Part shown: piece after piece, positions 44,449 through 53,119 of the stretch
How the letters are laid out: the number at the start of each line of letters is the position of its first letter
Position numbering within the stretch: the stretch's first letter is position 1
NCBI GenBank assembly: GCA_026706935.1
Contig: JAPOXV010000026.1
Coordinates: forward strand, 711,721-775,720
Source of the DNA: Gammaproteobacteria bacterium
GTDB taxonomy: Bacteria; Pseudomonadota; Gammaproteobacteria; Pseudomonadales; Azotimanducaceae
Direction of reading: 5' to 3'
Length of the DNA: 64,000 nucleotides
Notes under the pieces: model-generated
Databases searched by the model: none
What the model was told of the DNA's origin: nothing
What the model saw: the letters and a program-made list of their open reading frames with translations, nothing else
Translations under genes and position numbers: made by a program

Positions 44449-45303
44449 TTATCTTTTCTGTGGTTGCCTTAAACCTGTTAGTAGCACCCAGTCGTTTCGT
44501 AGTTGAACCGGATCGAATCGAATACCTGCGTAGGATCTCTTTACCTGTTCCGATTGACTCTCGAGGATTCCCGATAACGCAAGCAAGCCGTATGGTTTGA
44601 GGATGCGCTCCACTCGATCAACGTATTCGATCAATGTATCGGCATAGATATTAGCGACGACGAGATCGAATTGGTTCTCTAAATGGAGTTGATTAGAGAT
44701 TGATATCTTGGCGTCATTCTTGGCCGCATTTTCGTTGGCGATGGACAACGCGGTTTCGTCGTTGTCGACTGCGGTTACCGAGGATGCACCTAACTTCATT
44801 GCAGCTATCGCGAGAATCCCGGTTCCGCAACCGAGGTCGAGTACGCGTTTACCGTTTAGGTTTTGCCTAGCGAGCCATTCAAGGCACAGCGCGGTCGTTT
44901 CGTGCGCGCCCGTTCCGAATGCCAGTCCTGCCGATATTTCGAGCGGTATTTGAGGAGATTCAACGCTCGGTAGAGGGTCGCCAACAACGAACCGACCCAC
45001 AACTAGATCGATCTGTGGCCGATTGAGCTTCTCGGCCCATTCTGACCTATCGATCAAGCGAGTTGTAAGACCATGGCACCCAATCGCCGTCACAGCGGCT
45101 TCGATTGCGTGAATATCAGTCTGCGAGGGCAAGAGCGCGATGATTTGAGTGATCGTCCACTCACTTTCGAGAATCAGTTCACTCTTTGTTTTTCCGCCGT
45201 TTCGGAGCGTAATGGCGATCGCGTGTGCTCGTGCTAGCGTGTCTTCGAGGTCATCCACGCGATCGCTTGCACAGTACATCGAGACTTCGAAAATCGCGAT
45301 CAC
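44449..45303 (-). CDS. prmA: Ribosomal protein L11 methyltransferase
   Basis: A 284-residue SAM-dependent methyltransferase that trimethylates ribosomal protein L11. An N-terminal substrate domain precedes LAFGTGAHETTALCLEWL near residue 128 and the SAM motif LDLGCGTGILAIAA near 157. The NIYADT segment near 215 replaces the usual NILA. The start is GTG at 45303, with an in-frame ATG at 45279 as alternative. purH follows 99 bases downstream. Confidence 0.92.
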   Translation of the reverse strand: MIAIFEVSMYCASDRVDDLEDTLARAHAIAITLRNGGKTKSELILESEWTITQIIALLPSQTDIHAIEAAVTAIGCHGLTTRLIDRSEWAEKLNRPQIDLVVGRFVVGDPLPSVESPQIPLEISAGLAFGTGAHETTALCLEWLARQNLNGKRVLDLGCGTGILAIAAMKLGASSVTAVDNDETALSIANENAAKNDAKISISNQLHLENQFDLVVANIYADTLIEYVDRVERILKPYGLLALSGILESQSEQVKRSYAGIRFDPVQLRNDWVLLTGLRQPQKR

Positions 45304-45319
45304 CTACGATCGGCGTTAT

Positions 45320-46180
45320 TTAATCGATGTCGAGTGGTGCTGGCTCTTCGCAAGTGGCAGGTTGCAATGCGACTGGACAGCTGAAGTCGGACAGATCCGC
45401 ATTCAAGTGAAAGCGGCGGCGAATTACGACGAATTTCACATCTGCCTGCATCCTCAGACTCGTGAGAATCACCTCACCGACTTCTGGGATATATTCATAG
45501 TTCAGAGATTGATCGAATTCGTACACGCGCATAAAGGGATTCGGTTTGAATCCCTCATCGAGCTTTGTCGTCACAAAGTCGAGTCGACGAGATTCAGGAT
45601 CTATGACGAGCGTCGTCGTCACATGATCATTCAACATCCCTGCATCGTTCTTTTTGAGGAACTCCAGAGTGGGCTTTGTTTCATACACAACGCGATTTGC
45701 ACTACGATCTGCGACCTCAAGATGTTCGAAGTCCACCAACTCGTACAGTTCAAGATAGGGGTACAACCTACCGCCGCGATGTTCATACTCCTCAAACTCT
45801 GTTTCTGTTGGTTCGCGACCTTCGACGCTCACCAGGTGCCATCCGACTTGGTCCTGATCTTTAGGGTCCGCTGCTACTTCATCTGATGGAGTGTACTGTT
45901 CCAGCCAGTCGTTTCGTTCGTTTGAGTTATTGATCGCCCGAAATGCACACGCGGGGAACCGTTGGGTGCCGTCGAGATTCAATGCGTCACGCACTAGCGC
46001 TTGATCGGATTCGTCAAGTAATGGCATCGAGACTTCGATATAGGGTGACATCGGACAACCATATTTCTTAACAGCGATCGATTCAACGCCGGTTTCCGCC
46101 TCCTCATCGGCGATTTGTCCATCAACACCAATCGCAACGATGGCAAGAGTGAGTGTTGTCGAAAGAAAGGTACGAATCAC
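45320..46180 (-). CDS. Secreted protein of unknown function
   Basis: A 286-residue protein with an N-terminal signal peptide (about residues 1-22, MIRTFLSTTLTLAIVAIGVDG). The mature part has few Cys (at about 42, 78, 269 and 278), possibly paired in disulfides. It has no membrane segments. No family was recognised. The start is GTG at 46180. It is 16 bases upstream of prmA on the same strand and divergent from the dehydrogenase at 46315. Confidence 0.7.
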   Translation of the reverse strand: MIRTFLSTTLTLAIVAIGVDGQIADEEAETGVESIAVKKYGCPMSPYIEVSMPLLDESDQALVRDALNLDGTQRFPACAFRAINNSNERNDWLEQYTPSDEVAADPKDQDQVGWHLVSVEGREPTETEFEEYEHRGGRLYPYLELYELVDFEHLEVADRSANRVVYETKPTLEFLKKNDAGMLNDHVTTTLVIDPESRRLDFVTTKLDEGFKPNPFMRVYEFDQSLNYEYIPEVGEVILTSLRMQADVKFVVIRRRFHLNADLSDFSCPVALQPATCEEPAPLDID

Positions 46181-46314
46181 TTTTAATGTTCATTCAGAGT
46201 GTCAACACAACTGTTCGACACACCTACAGGCGATGCGTTTTTCCGCAGAGAATCTATTCGGGATTTTATTGAGAAGCGCACAAGCAAGCCTTCCGATAAA
46301 CTTGCAAAGTTGGG

Positions 46315-47424
46315 GTGTCGGCAATCGATGATAGACAGGTTAGAGAATTGGTGGATCTTACGGCAGCGTCTTTGAAACAGATTGCGGTGATTGAAGGTGA
46401 TGATGCTGCGCCAGAAGCCATGCGTCCTGTCATTGATTTACTCCAGGCTCAGAATCTACCAATTTCTTTGGTGTACCCAGTGGTAGGGCAACCGGCGATC
46501 GATGCTACGGGTACTCCGTTTCCGTCCGAAGCAAGAAACAGCATTGATTCAAGCGCTGCGACGTTATTCGGCGCTACAAGTGGTCCGTCAGGCGCGGCGC
46601 TGATGTACTTACGGTGGGGTAAGAACACGTACGCGAATGTTCGGCCGTGTCGGTATTTCCCAGGAATAGCCAGCCCCCTCGGGAATCCGGCGGGTATCGA
46701 TTTCACGATCGTTCGTGAGAATCTTGAAGATCTCTATGTAGCCGTTGAAGGCGACCTGAGCGAGCTGGACTTTTTAGATAAGCCTGGTCGTACGACGCGA
46801 AAACCGATACGAGAGCTCGGCGAAGGGCGGTACGCGATAAAGGCAATCACACGGCAAGGCACGGAACGCGTCGTGCAATTCGCGTTTGAGTTAGCGCGAA
46901 AGCGCAGTAAACAGAACAAGGTCACCTGCGTCGTAAAACACAACATGCTTCGAGAAAGTGATGGATTTTTCCTCGAGGTCGCAAAGGAGGTTGCGGAAGC
47001 TAACAGTGACGTCGAGTTCGACCATTTCATCGTCGACGATTTTGCCTGTCGCATGATTCGAGAACCACAGCGATTTGACGTAATCGTCATGCCGAATCTC
47101 TATGGCGATGTCCTCTCAGACGCTGCCGGTGGATTGCTCGGGAGTTTGGGTTTGGCAGCAAGTGGTTGTTACGGCGATGACTATGCGTATTTCGAACCTG
47201 CACACGGTACGGCACCAGATATAGCGGGTAAAAACATCATCAACCCAACGGCGACGTTGATGACTGTGGGCATGATGATGGAGTATTTAGGGTTCACGGA
47301 ATTCGCGACTCGTTTAGACCACGCGATCGAGGCGGTCTATGCGGAAGGCAAGACACTCACTCCAGATCAAGGCGGTAGTGCATCCACTTCTGACATGGTG
47401 ATGGCGGTCGCGCACGTGCTGTGA
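46315..47424 (+). CDS. Isocitrate/isopropylmalate dehydrogenase family protein
   Basis: A 369-residue decarboxylating dehydrogenase of the beta-hydroxyacid (IDH/IPMDH) fold. The substrate segment is LRWGKNTYANVRPCRYFPG near residue 100, FTIVRENLEDLYV is near 130, and the metal-binding Asp pair is in NLYGDVLSD near 262. HGTAPDIAGKNIINPTA near 302 contacts NAD. The same motifs fit NAD-isocitrate, tartrate and homoisocitrate dehydrogenases, so the substrate is open. GTG start at 46315. The hydrolase at 47421 overlaps by 4 nt. Confidence 0.85.
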   Translation: MSAIDDRQVRELVDLTAASLKQIAVIEGDDAAPEAMRPVIDLLQAQNLPISLVYPVVGQPAIDATGTPFPSEARNSIDSSAATLFGATSGPSGAALMYLRWGKNTYANVRPCRYFPGIASPLGNPAGIDFTIVRENLEDLYVAVEGDLSELDFLDKPGRTTRKPIRELGEGRYAIKAITRQGTERVVQFAFELARKRSKQNKVTCVVKHNMLRESDGFFLEVAKEVAEANSDVEFDHFIVDDFACRMIREPQRFDVIVMPNLYGDVLSDAAGGLLGSLGLAASGCYGDDYAYFEPAHGTAPDIAGKNIINPTATLMTVGMMMEYLGFTEFATRLDHAIEAVYAEGKTLTPDQGGSASTSDMVMAVAHVL

Positions 47425-48224
47425 AGCAGGAACTAAGCGTCGTCGTTCATGACGGTCATGGTCCGCCACTGTTACTAGTACACGGGATGTTGGCGAGTCG
47501 CGCACAATGGTTGCTTAATTTGCCCGTCCTGTCGACGGTTACGACTCCGGTATCGGTGGAACTGTGGGGACACCACGACTCCCCGTCGCCGTCTGACCCG
47601 GAAGCCTATAAACCAGCAAACTACTCGCGCATGTTCGAGGCGATACGTGAACGACTAGGTGTTGATCGGTGGTTTGTTGGTGGTTGCTCCCTGGGAGGTG
47701 CGTTAACCATGCGCTATTCACTTGACAACCCGGACCGCGTTATCGGCCAATTTCTGACCAATAGTTCTTCAGCATTCGCGGATGAAGACACGTCTAAGAA
47801 ATGGCAGGAGAACAGTGCTTCGTCATATGAGCGCGTTTTGCAGGGCGGGATGAAGGCGGTCGCGCGGATTCCCGTTCACCCTCGACACGCCACGCGGCTA
47901 CCGGAGAATGTCAAAGAAGCGCTTCTTCAAGACGGAGAATCGCACGACGTGAAGGGAATTGCCTCGACGATGCGCTGGACGAGCCCATTTGCGTCTGTAC
48001 GTCAACACGTTGCACAATCGTCCGTTCCAACAATGTTGATATGCGGCTCATTTGAAAAGAGATTTCGACCCTTACGAGAGTACGTTATTCTGAATATGCC
48101 AGGATTGGTCGTTCATGACTTACCTGCGGGGCATGCGGTCAACATGGAAGCGGCCGATGGTTTCAATAAACACGTTGCGGCGTTTATTCGAGAACATATG
48201 GAAGAGCCAGTCCATGGCGCTTAG
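47421..48224 (+). CDS. Alpha/beta hydrolase
   Basis: A 267-residue protein. LLLVHGMLASRAQW near residue 14 is the oxyanion strand-turn, and GGCSLGGALTMRY near 90 holds the nucleophile Ser in GCSLG. The likely acid is in LICGSFEKRF and the His in LPAGHAVNME near 239. The GTG start overlaps the dehydrogenase stop (GTGA), and the acyltransferase starts before this gene ends. Substrate unknown. Confidence 0.82.
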   Translation: MKQELSVVVHDGHGPPLLLVHGMLASRAQWLLNLPVLSTVTTPVSVELWGHHDSPSPSDPEAYKPANYSRMFEAIRERLGVDRWFVGGCSLGGALTMRYSLDNPDRVIGQFLTNSSSAFADEDTSKKWQENSASSYERVLQGGMKAVARIPVHPRHATRLPENVKEALLQDGESHDVKGIASTMRWTSPFASVRQHVAQSSVPTMLICGSFEKRFRPLREYVILNMPGLVVHDLPAGHAVNMEAADGFNKHVAAFIREHMEEPVHGA

Positions 48225-49071
48225 TGCAGCTCCCAGCAACGATCAAACTCAGCACATCGTTGACGTCCTGATTGACGAGCGCGCGGAACACCTTCGGAAG
48301 TACCGTTATCTCTGGCCAATTCTGAAGTCCCTCTGCAAAGGGGTACTCGGATACAACCGAGCCTTAGAGATGGTTGATGCGACTCAGGGCATGTCGGGAC
48401 TTGAAATCATGGATTACATGTCCAATTTGCTCCATCTTGAAGTATCGGTAAGCGGTGAAGAGCACATACCCGCGAACGGTCCCGCTTTAGTTACCCCTAA
48501 TCATCCGGCCGGTATCGCTGACGGTATCGCGGTTTTTGATGCGTTTAAGCACATTCGCGACGACATCTGTTTCGTTGCGAACAGGGACGCAATTCGAGCG
48601 AATGCGGGTTTAGCGGACATCATCATTCCAGTCGAATGGCGGGTACAAGAACGCAATGCCCAGAAAACACGTGAAACCGTCCGGGCGATCAATCAGGCGT
48701 TCAAGGAGGATCGATTGGTTGTGATTTTCCCTTCAGGTCGGTTGGCTGAACCAACCATCCGTGGGTTAAAAGAACGCCCGTGGCAGACAACAGCTCTGAG
48801 TTTCGCGCGAAGAAATGAAGTTCCGGTTATTCCGATGCACATTAAGGGAGAGAACACAGTTTTTTACTACGTAACCTGGTACATCAACACTGAATTGAAA
48901 GATATGACGCTGTTCCGCGAGATCGTGAAAAAAGAAGGAAGACCATACAGAATAACTGTCGGTGAACCGTTCCACCTAGCTCAAAAAATCGATATTAATG
49001 AGATGACCGAACGGGTACGCGAGTTTGTATTGACAGACCTAAAAACAGGTCAGACGAGGTTCAGCGCTTAA
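48214..49071 (+). CDS. PlsC-type acyltransferase
   Basis: A 285-residue acyltransferase from the ATG at 48214, which has GGAAGAG seven bases upstream and overlaps the hydrolase by 11 nt; the frame opens at 48115 but upstream residues are not family-like. The catalytic motif is N-H-P-A-G-I-A-D near residue 93, an H-x5-D spacing like lysophospholipid or ornithine-lipid acyltransferases rather than the H-x4-D of PlsC. FPSGRLAEP near 171 is the second motif. Probably membrane-associated and active on a lysolipid; exact acceptor unknown. Confidence 0.83.
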   Translation: MALSAAPSNDQTQHIVDVLIDERAEHLRKYRYLWPILKSLCKGVLGYNRALEMVDATQGMSGLEIMDYMSNLLHLEVSVSGEEHIPANGPALVTPNHPAGIADGIAVFDAFKHIRDDICFVANRDAIRANAGLADIIIPVEWRVQERNAQKTRETVRAINQAFKEDRLVVIFPSGRLAEPTIRGLKERPWQTTALSFARRNEVPVIPMHIKGENTVFYYVTWYINTELKDMTLFREIVKKEGRPYRITVGEPFHLAQKIDINEMTERVREFVLTDLKTGQTRFSA

Positions 49072-49074
49072 TCG

Positions 49075-49929
49075 TTAAACAGGAACGTCGTAGACCTCGA
49101 CTGTCTTCCATTCACGCTCACGGCATCCAGCCAAGATTTCGAGATCCGTTTTGGCGGGTACGGATAGCGTATGCGTACCAGACTCAGTCTCGTATGTCAC
49201 GTTTGTACCAGAGAGGCTGACATATCGACCGTTATTCGAGAGGATTTCGGGTTCGCATGCTTGCGCATCAGGAGGTAAGGCGGAATTCCCTCGCAAGAAA
49301 CGCGTTGGGACACTACCGACCTCGATTTCCGCAAAGAACTTGTCGACTTCATTAACGCGAACGCGTCCGTAACTACGAGCTGTTGGAAACGTCAGTACGT
49401 TAGGCGCAAACCTGTGACCACCGAGATGGGTGGTCTGCCAAGCACGTCCGTTAGAAAGCGAATCGAGTCGTTGCCACGTCGGCAAGCCCTCTCTTGAGCA
49501 ACAAATGTCTCGACGCGCATGTGTGCATACAAAGTAGACGGTCTCTCTGCTAAGAGGCATCTGAGAAGCGAGGGGATCGATCATCGAAAGTTCGCTGTAG
49601 TCGTTGATCTCCTGTTTTCGAAGTTCGCCGGCTCGAAACGTCATCACGGTTAGTGGATCGGACGGTCGTCGTCGATGCCGAATGAACTGGGTGCGTGGCA
49701 TCAAACCCTCGGCTTCGCCGCGTGACATCGCATCCTCAATCCATTGGTTGGCTGCGTCCGGCAGTGTATTGGTTTCGAGGTTTTTTGGTTCCCAGACGTC
49801 GCGTACTTCCAGGAGTATCCATAGGCCGACTTGCGGCGCACTCCCGATCATCGGTTCGTTTTGTGCGACTGACACCTCGGCACAAGGCGATGTATCTGTC
49901 TGGACTAGGTTCTCTGCCACGCGGATCAA
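49075..49929 (-). CDS. Sucraseferredoxin-like (thioredoxin-fold [2Fe-2S]) protein
   Basis: A 284-residue protein. VCTHARRDICCSREG near residue 134 and HLGGHRFAPNVLTFP near 170 together match the sucraseferredoxin-like family, whose cysteines and histidines hold a [2Fe-2S] cluster. An N-terminal Cys-rich segment (SPCAEV near 14) is also present. The role is probably electron transfer or redox sensing. The start is TTG at 49929 after AAAGGA at very short spacing, or GTG at 49920. Converges with the acyltransferase. Confidence 0.8.
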   Translation of the reverse strand: MIRVAENLVQTDTSPCAEVSVAQNEPMIGSAPQVGLWILLEVRDVWEPKNLETNTLPDAANQWIEDAMSRGEAEGLMPRTQFIRHRRRPSDPLTVMTFRAGELRKQEINDYSELSMIDPLASQMPLSRETVYFVCTHARRDICCSREGLPTWQRLDSLSNGRAWQTTHLGGHRFAPNVLTFPTARSYGRVRVNEVDKFFAEIEVGSVPTRFLRGNSALPPDAQACEPEILSNNGRYVSLSGTNVTYETESGTHTLSVPAKTDLEILAGCREREWKTVEVYDVPV

Positions 49930-50078
49930 GGTTCCTTTACGGTGCTAACTGAAGATTCTAGGAATCCAGGTGTTCCAGCTCTTTGATTCGTCGTAGTTTG
50001 TAGGCTGACACTTCCGTGTACTGTTGGAATCGCTTAAGCTGCTAGAATCCAATGGCGATGCGGTATGGGATTGATTGA

Positions 50079-51407
50079 GTGACAGTACCTGAGAACAAGA
50101 TCATCCTGTCAGAGGCACAGCTGCCGCAGCACTGGTACAACATCGTAGCGGAACTACCATTCGATGTTCCAAAACCGCTCCATCCAGTCGAGGATCGGGC
50201 GGTCGAAATCGACGACTTCGACTGGCTTTGGCCCGCCGAGTGTCTTCGAATTGAGCTTCAAAAAGACGAATACGGCACTGACGCGTGGATCGAAATCCCG
50301 GAGTTCATATCGGATGTCTATCGGCGGTATAGACCTTCGCCCTTGGTAAGAGCCCGTTCACTGGAGAAGCATCTAGGAACGTCTGCAGAAATCTACTTCA
50401 AGCGCGAGGACTTAAATCCAGCGGGAAGCCATAAGTTCAACACTGCGTTGGTTCAAGCGTATTACGCGGCTCAAGAAGATGGTTCGCGGATCCGCTGCAT
50501 GGTCACTGATACAGGTGCGGGTCAGTGGGGCGCGGCATTGGCAATGGCGTGCGAAACCCTCGAACTCGACTGCTGTGTGTTCATGATCCGCAAAAGTTAT
50601 GACGAAAAGCCGTATCGTCGATACATGATGCGCATGGCAGGAGCTGAGGTGTATTCCTCTCCCAGCGAATTGACCTCCACAGGAAGGCAGATTCTTAAAG
50701 ACGATCCGGAGAACTCTGGAAGTCTCGGTATTGGCATGAGTGAAGCAATCGAGTTCGTCAAGGAAAATCCTGAGAGAAGGCTCGCTTTGGGCTGCATGTC
50801 CTACTACGCTGTGCTACACCAGTCAATCATCGGACTGGAGACGAAGCTCCAGCTCGAACAAATTGATCGTTCGCCCGATTTGATGGTCGGCTGCGTTGGA
50901 GGAGGTAGCAATTTCACAGGATTCATCGCGCCGTTCGTTCGCGACAAAATCGAAGGAAGTTCGATCGAGTTTCGTGCCATCGAACCGGAATCGATACCGA
51001 CGCTGAGCGAGGGCGAGTATCGGTACGACTGGGCAGACTTCTCCGAACTGACACCACGCATTCTGATGTACACACTCGGACATCGGTTCGTACCGCCGCC
51101 AGTTCACTCTGGGGGCTTGCGATATCACGGCAAGACACCGGTACTTTCTGCGCTGGTCAAGAACGACGTGGTTGGTACGAAAACGTACAGCCAACGTGAG
51201 GTCTTCGATGCAGGTCGTGTGTTTTTAAAGACTGAAGGTGTGCTTGCCGCGCCAGAAAGCGCCCATGCGGTGCTAGGTGCGATTGACGCGGCGCGAGACG
51301 CTTCGAAAGCAGGACGCAAGCAGGTCATTGTTTTATGCCTGTCAGGTCACGGCTATCTGGATCTGAAAGGCTTCTCGGATGTGCTAGACCTTGACACACC
51401 GAATTAG
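50079..51407 (+). CDS. TrpB2-like PLP-dependent enzyme
   Basis: A 442-residue fold-type II PLP enzyme of the TrpB2 (TIGR01415-like) branch, longer at the N-terminus than tryptophan-synthase TrpB1. The PLP lysine is K119 in GSHKFN. The phosphate loop is GCVGGGSNFTGF near residue 271 and the C-terminal LSGHGYLD is present. TrpB2 proteins can make tryptophan from indole and serine but often lack TrpA contact. No trpA or trpF is adjacent, and the trp operon lies 11 kb away. GTG start at 50079. The next gene starts 17 bases before this one ends. Confidence 0.88.
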   Translation: MTVPENKIILSEAQLPQHWYNIVAELPFDVPKPLHPVEDRAVEIDDFDWLWPAECLRIELQKDEYGTDAWIEIPEFISDVYRRYRPSPLVRARSLEKHLGTSAEIYFKREDLNPAGSHKFNTALVQAYYAAQEDGSRIRCMVTDTGAGQWGAALAMACETLELDCCVFMIRKSYDEKPYRRYMMRMAGAEVYSSPSELTSTGRQILKDDPENSGSLGIGMSEAIEFVKENPERRLALGCMSYYAVLHQSIIGLETKLQLEQIDRSPDLMVGCVGGGSNFTGFIAPFVRDKIEGSSIEFRAIEPESIPTLSEGEYRYDWADFSELTPRILMYTLGHRFVPPPVHSGGLRYHGKTPVLSALVKNDVVGTKTYSQREVFDAGRVFLKTEGVLAAPESAHAVLGAIDAARDASKAGRKQVIVLCLSGHGYLDLKGFSDVLDLDTPN

Positions 51408-52395
51408 TGCGCCGTCACGGCTGCATTTCACACTCATCGACATGAACGGTGAAATCGGCCGTATTGACGGCAGTCTTGGCCTTTCGCTTGAGCAACCCAG
51501 TGTGACGCTCGAATTTGGTCCGCACGAGCGAACGGTAGTTCGGGGAGGTACTCAAGGTGAGCGCGAGATCGTTCTGTCTGAAATCGTTGCAGCTAGTGAA
51601 ATCCTCAACGTCGAGCTGCATATCGAGATGGTGATCCATCAGATGATCCCGCCACACCAAGGCTTAGGATCGGGTACGCAAACGACGCTGGCGATCTTGA
51701 GTGCGCTAAATCATCGATTCGATTTGAACCATTCCTTAGCTGAACTTAGCGAGATGTCCACTCGAGGAGGCACATCCGGCATTGGGATCAACACCTTTCG
51801 GAGCGGGGGATTTCTGCTTGATGGCGGTCATTCAGTGAGTGAGCAGAAAAGTGCGTTTGCACCGTCGCGATTTGCGACTAAGGTAGGGCAACCACCTCTG
51901 CTTATGCGTTTTGACTTCCCGACAACTTGGGGTATTGCAATATTCATTCCGAACGATCACCGAGGCTTGTCAGGACAAGACGAGCTGGACTTCATGCTCG
52001 CGAACACACCGCTACCATTGGCGGAAGTCCAGTCGGTGTCTCACATCATCCTCATGCGCCTTCTACCTGCTTTGCGGGAACTTGATCTCGAGACTTTTGG
52101 TTCCTCCGTTAGCGCCCTTCAGGATATAGGATGGAAGCGACGACATTGGATCCGGGAGGACAATGAACGGCTTGAGGCTGTCAGGAATGCATTCGACGCT
52201 ACACCAGGAATCGACGGATGCGGGCTTTCGTCCACTGGCGCAACAATCTTCGGATTCTTTGATACGACGCGAGTTTCCGACGTCGAGATTGCTAGAAATT
52301 TAGATTTGGAACTTAACGAAAGGAACGCAATTAATGGCAAAGTGGTATGCACTCGCGCCGACAATTGCGGCATGCGAATGGAATCCGTAGCGTGA
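51391..52395 (+). CDS. Beta-ribofuranosylaminobenzene 5'-phosphate synthase homologue (GHMP fold)
   Basis: A 334-residue GHMP-fold protein. The N-terminal RISAPSRLHFTLIDMNG and the second motif GLGSGTQ at residues 91-97 (after PPHQ) match beta-RFAP synthase. In methanogens and methylotrophs this enzyme joins 4-aminobenzoate or 4-hydroxybenzoate to PRPP with loss of CO2 for methanopterin synthesis. SGIGINTFRSGGFLLDGGH near 130 and CGLSSTGATIFGF near 271 also fit. The start is TTG at 51391, inside the TrpB2-like gene. No other methanopterin gene is in the window, so the product here may differ. Confidence 0.78.
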   Translation: MTHRISAPSRLHFTLIDMNGEIGRIDGSLGLSLEQPSVTLEFGPHERTVVRGGTQGEREIVLSEIVAASEILNVELHIEMVIHQMIPPHQGLGSGTQTTLAILSALNHRFDLNHSLAELSEMSTRGGTSGIGINTFRSGGFLLDGGHSVSEQKSAFAPSRFATKVGQPPLLMRFDFPTTWGIAIFIPNDHRGLSGQDELDFMLANTPLPLAEVQSVSHIILMRLLPALRELDLETFGSSVSALQDIGWKRRHWIREDNERLEAVRNAFDATPGIDGCGLSSTGATIFGFFDTTRVSDVEIARNLDLELNERNAINGKVVCTRADNCGMRMESVA

Positions 52396-52450
52396 GCAGC
52401 AGAATGAGTGTTTAATAAACAATTAACCTCAACAAACGGGAGGAACCACT

Positions 52451-52738
52451 ATGGCGGCATATGTGATCGTCAATGATGAAATACAGGATCAAGGCACGTT
52501 CTCGGAATTTAGAGAGCGGATTGGCGCAACGGTAGAGGCTCACGGCGGGAGATATCTGGTTCGTGGTGGCAACGTCGAGGTCGTTGAGGGCACTTGGTCC
52601 GCTGATCGAGTTGTCGTCGTTGAATTCGATAGTGTCGGAGCAGCAAAGGCATGGCTAGATTCGTCGGAATACAACGAACTAAAAGAACTCCGACAGCGAT
52701 CGGCAACGGCGAATGTGATCGTTGTAGAGGGCGTATGA
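52451..52738 (+). CDS. DUF1330 family protein
   Basis: A 95-residue protein with an alpha-beta dimeric-barrel pattern. AYVIVNDEIQDQGTFSEF and VVVVEFDSVGAAKAWLDSSEY are the two typical DUF1330 segments. Function unknown in the family. The start has a strong GGGAGG at 52438-52443, seven bases before the ATG. A short inverted repeat GAGTCG/CGACTC (52748-52766) follows the stop without a T-run. Confidence 0.88.
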   Translation: MAAYVIVNDEIQDQGTFSEFRERIGATVEAHGGRYLVRGGNVEVVEGTWSADRVVVVEFDSVGAAKAWLDSSEYNELKELRQRSATANVIVVEGV

Positions 52739-53119
52739 CTTGATTAAGAGTCGCTAAATTCGACTCAACCGACCGCCGCACCAATGATCGACCGTGGATG
52801 CGTTAACGTGCTCTGAAGAAGCTATCAATGTCCAGTAGGAGTCGACGCTGAGAGGAACATTGGCTCACATTATGTCGAGCGCGCTAGTGAGATGAACGAC
52901 ATTGGATCTCAGCGGTAAGGAATATTGCGACGGCGTAAGTCAAGGCTAAGCGCTGCGTGTGAGTGTAGCGAAATTTCCCTACGTCGAAGCGATGAAGACG
53001 CCAAAAACAAACCGTACTTGACTGAATGGTCAAACTTAACAGAATTGAAGTGAGATACGTTTCGCACGTCGTGACGCGGCTAGCATCGTCGTTGGCATCG
53101 GCATAACAAGGAGTTGTCT
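52739..53119. other. 381-base intergenic region before the MoxR gene
   Basis: No coding frame here looks real and no repeat beyond the short hairpin at 52748-52766 was seen. It should hold the promoter of the MoxR-VWA operon. Confidence 0.5.
53108..53113 (+). promoter_or_regulatory. Ribosome-binding site deciding the MoxR start
   Basis: AAGGAG six bases before GTG at 53120. An in-frame TTG at 53114 abuts the site and is too close to be used, so the GTG is the start. Confidence 0.75.

Noticed and set aside
48115-48213. Longer start for the acyltransferase gene
   Set aside because: The upstream residues lie inside the previous gene and the ATG at 48214 has a well-placed GGAAGAG.
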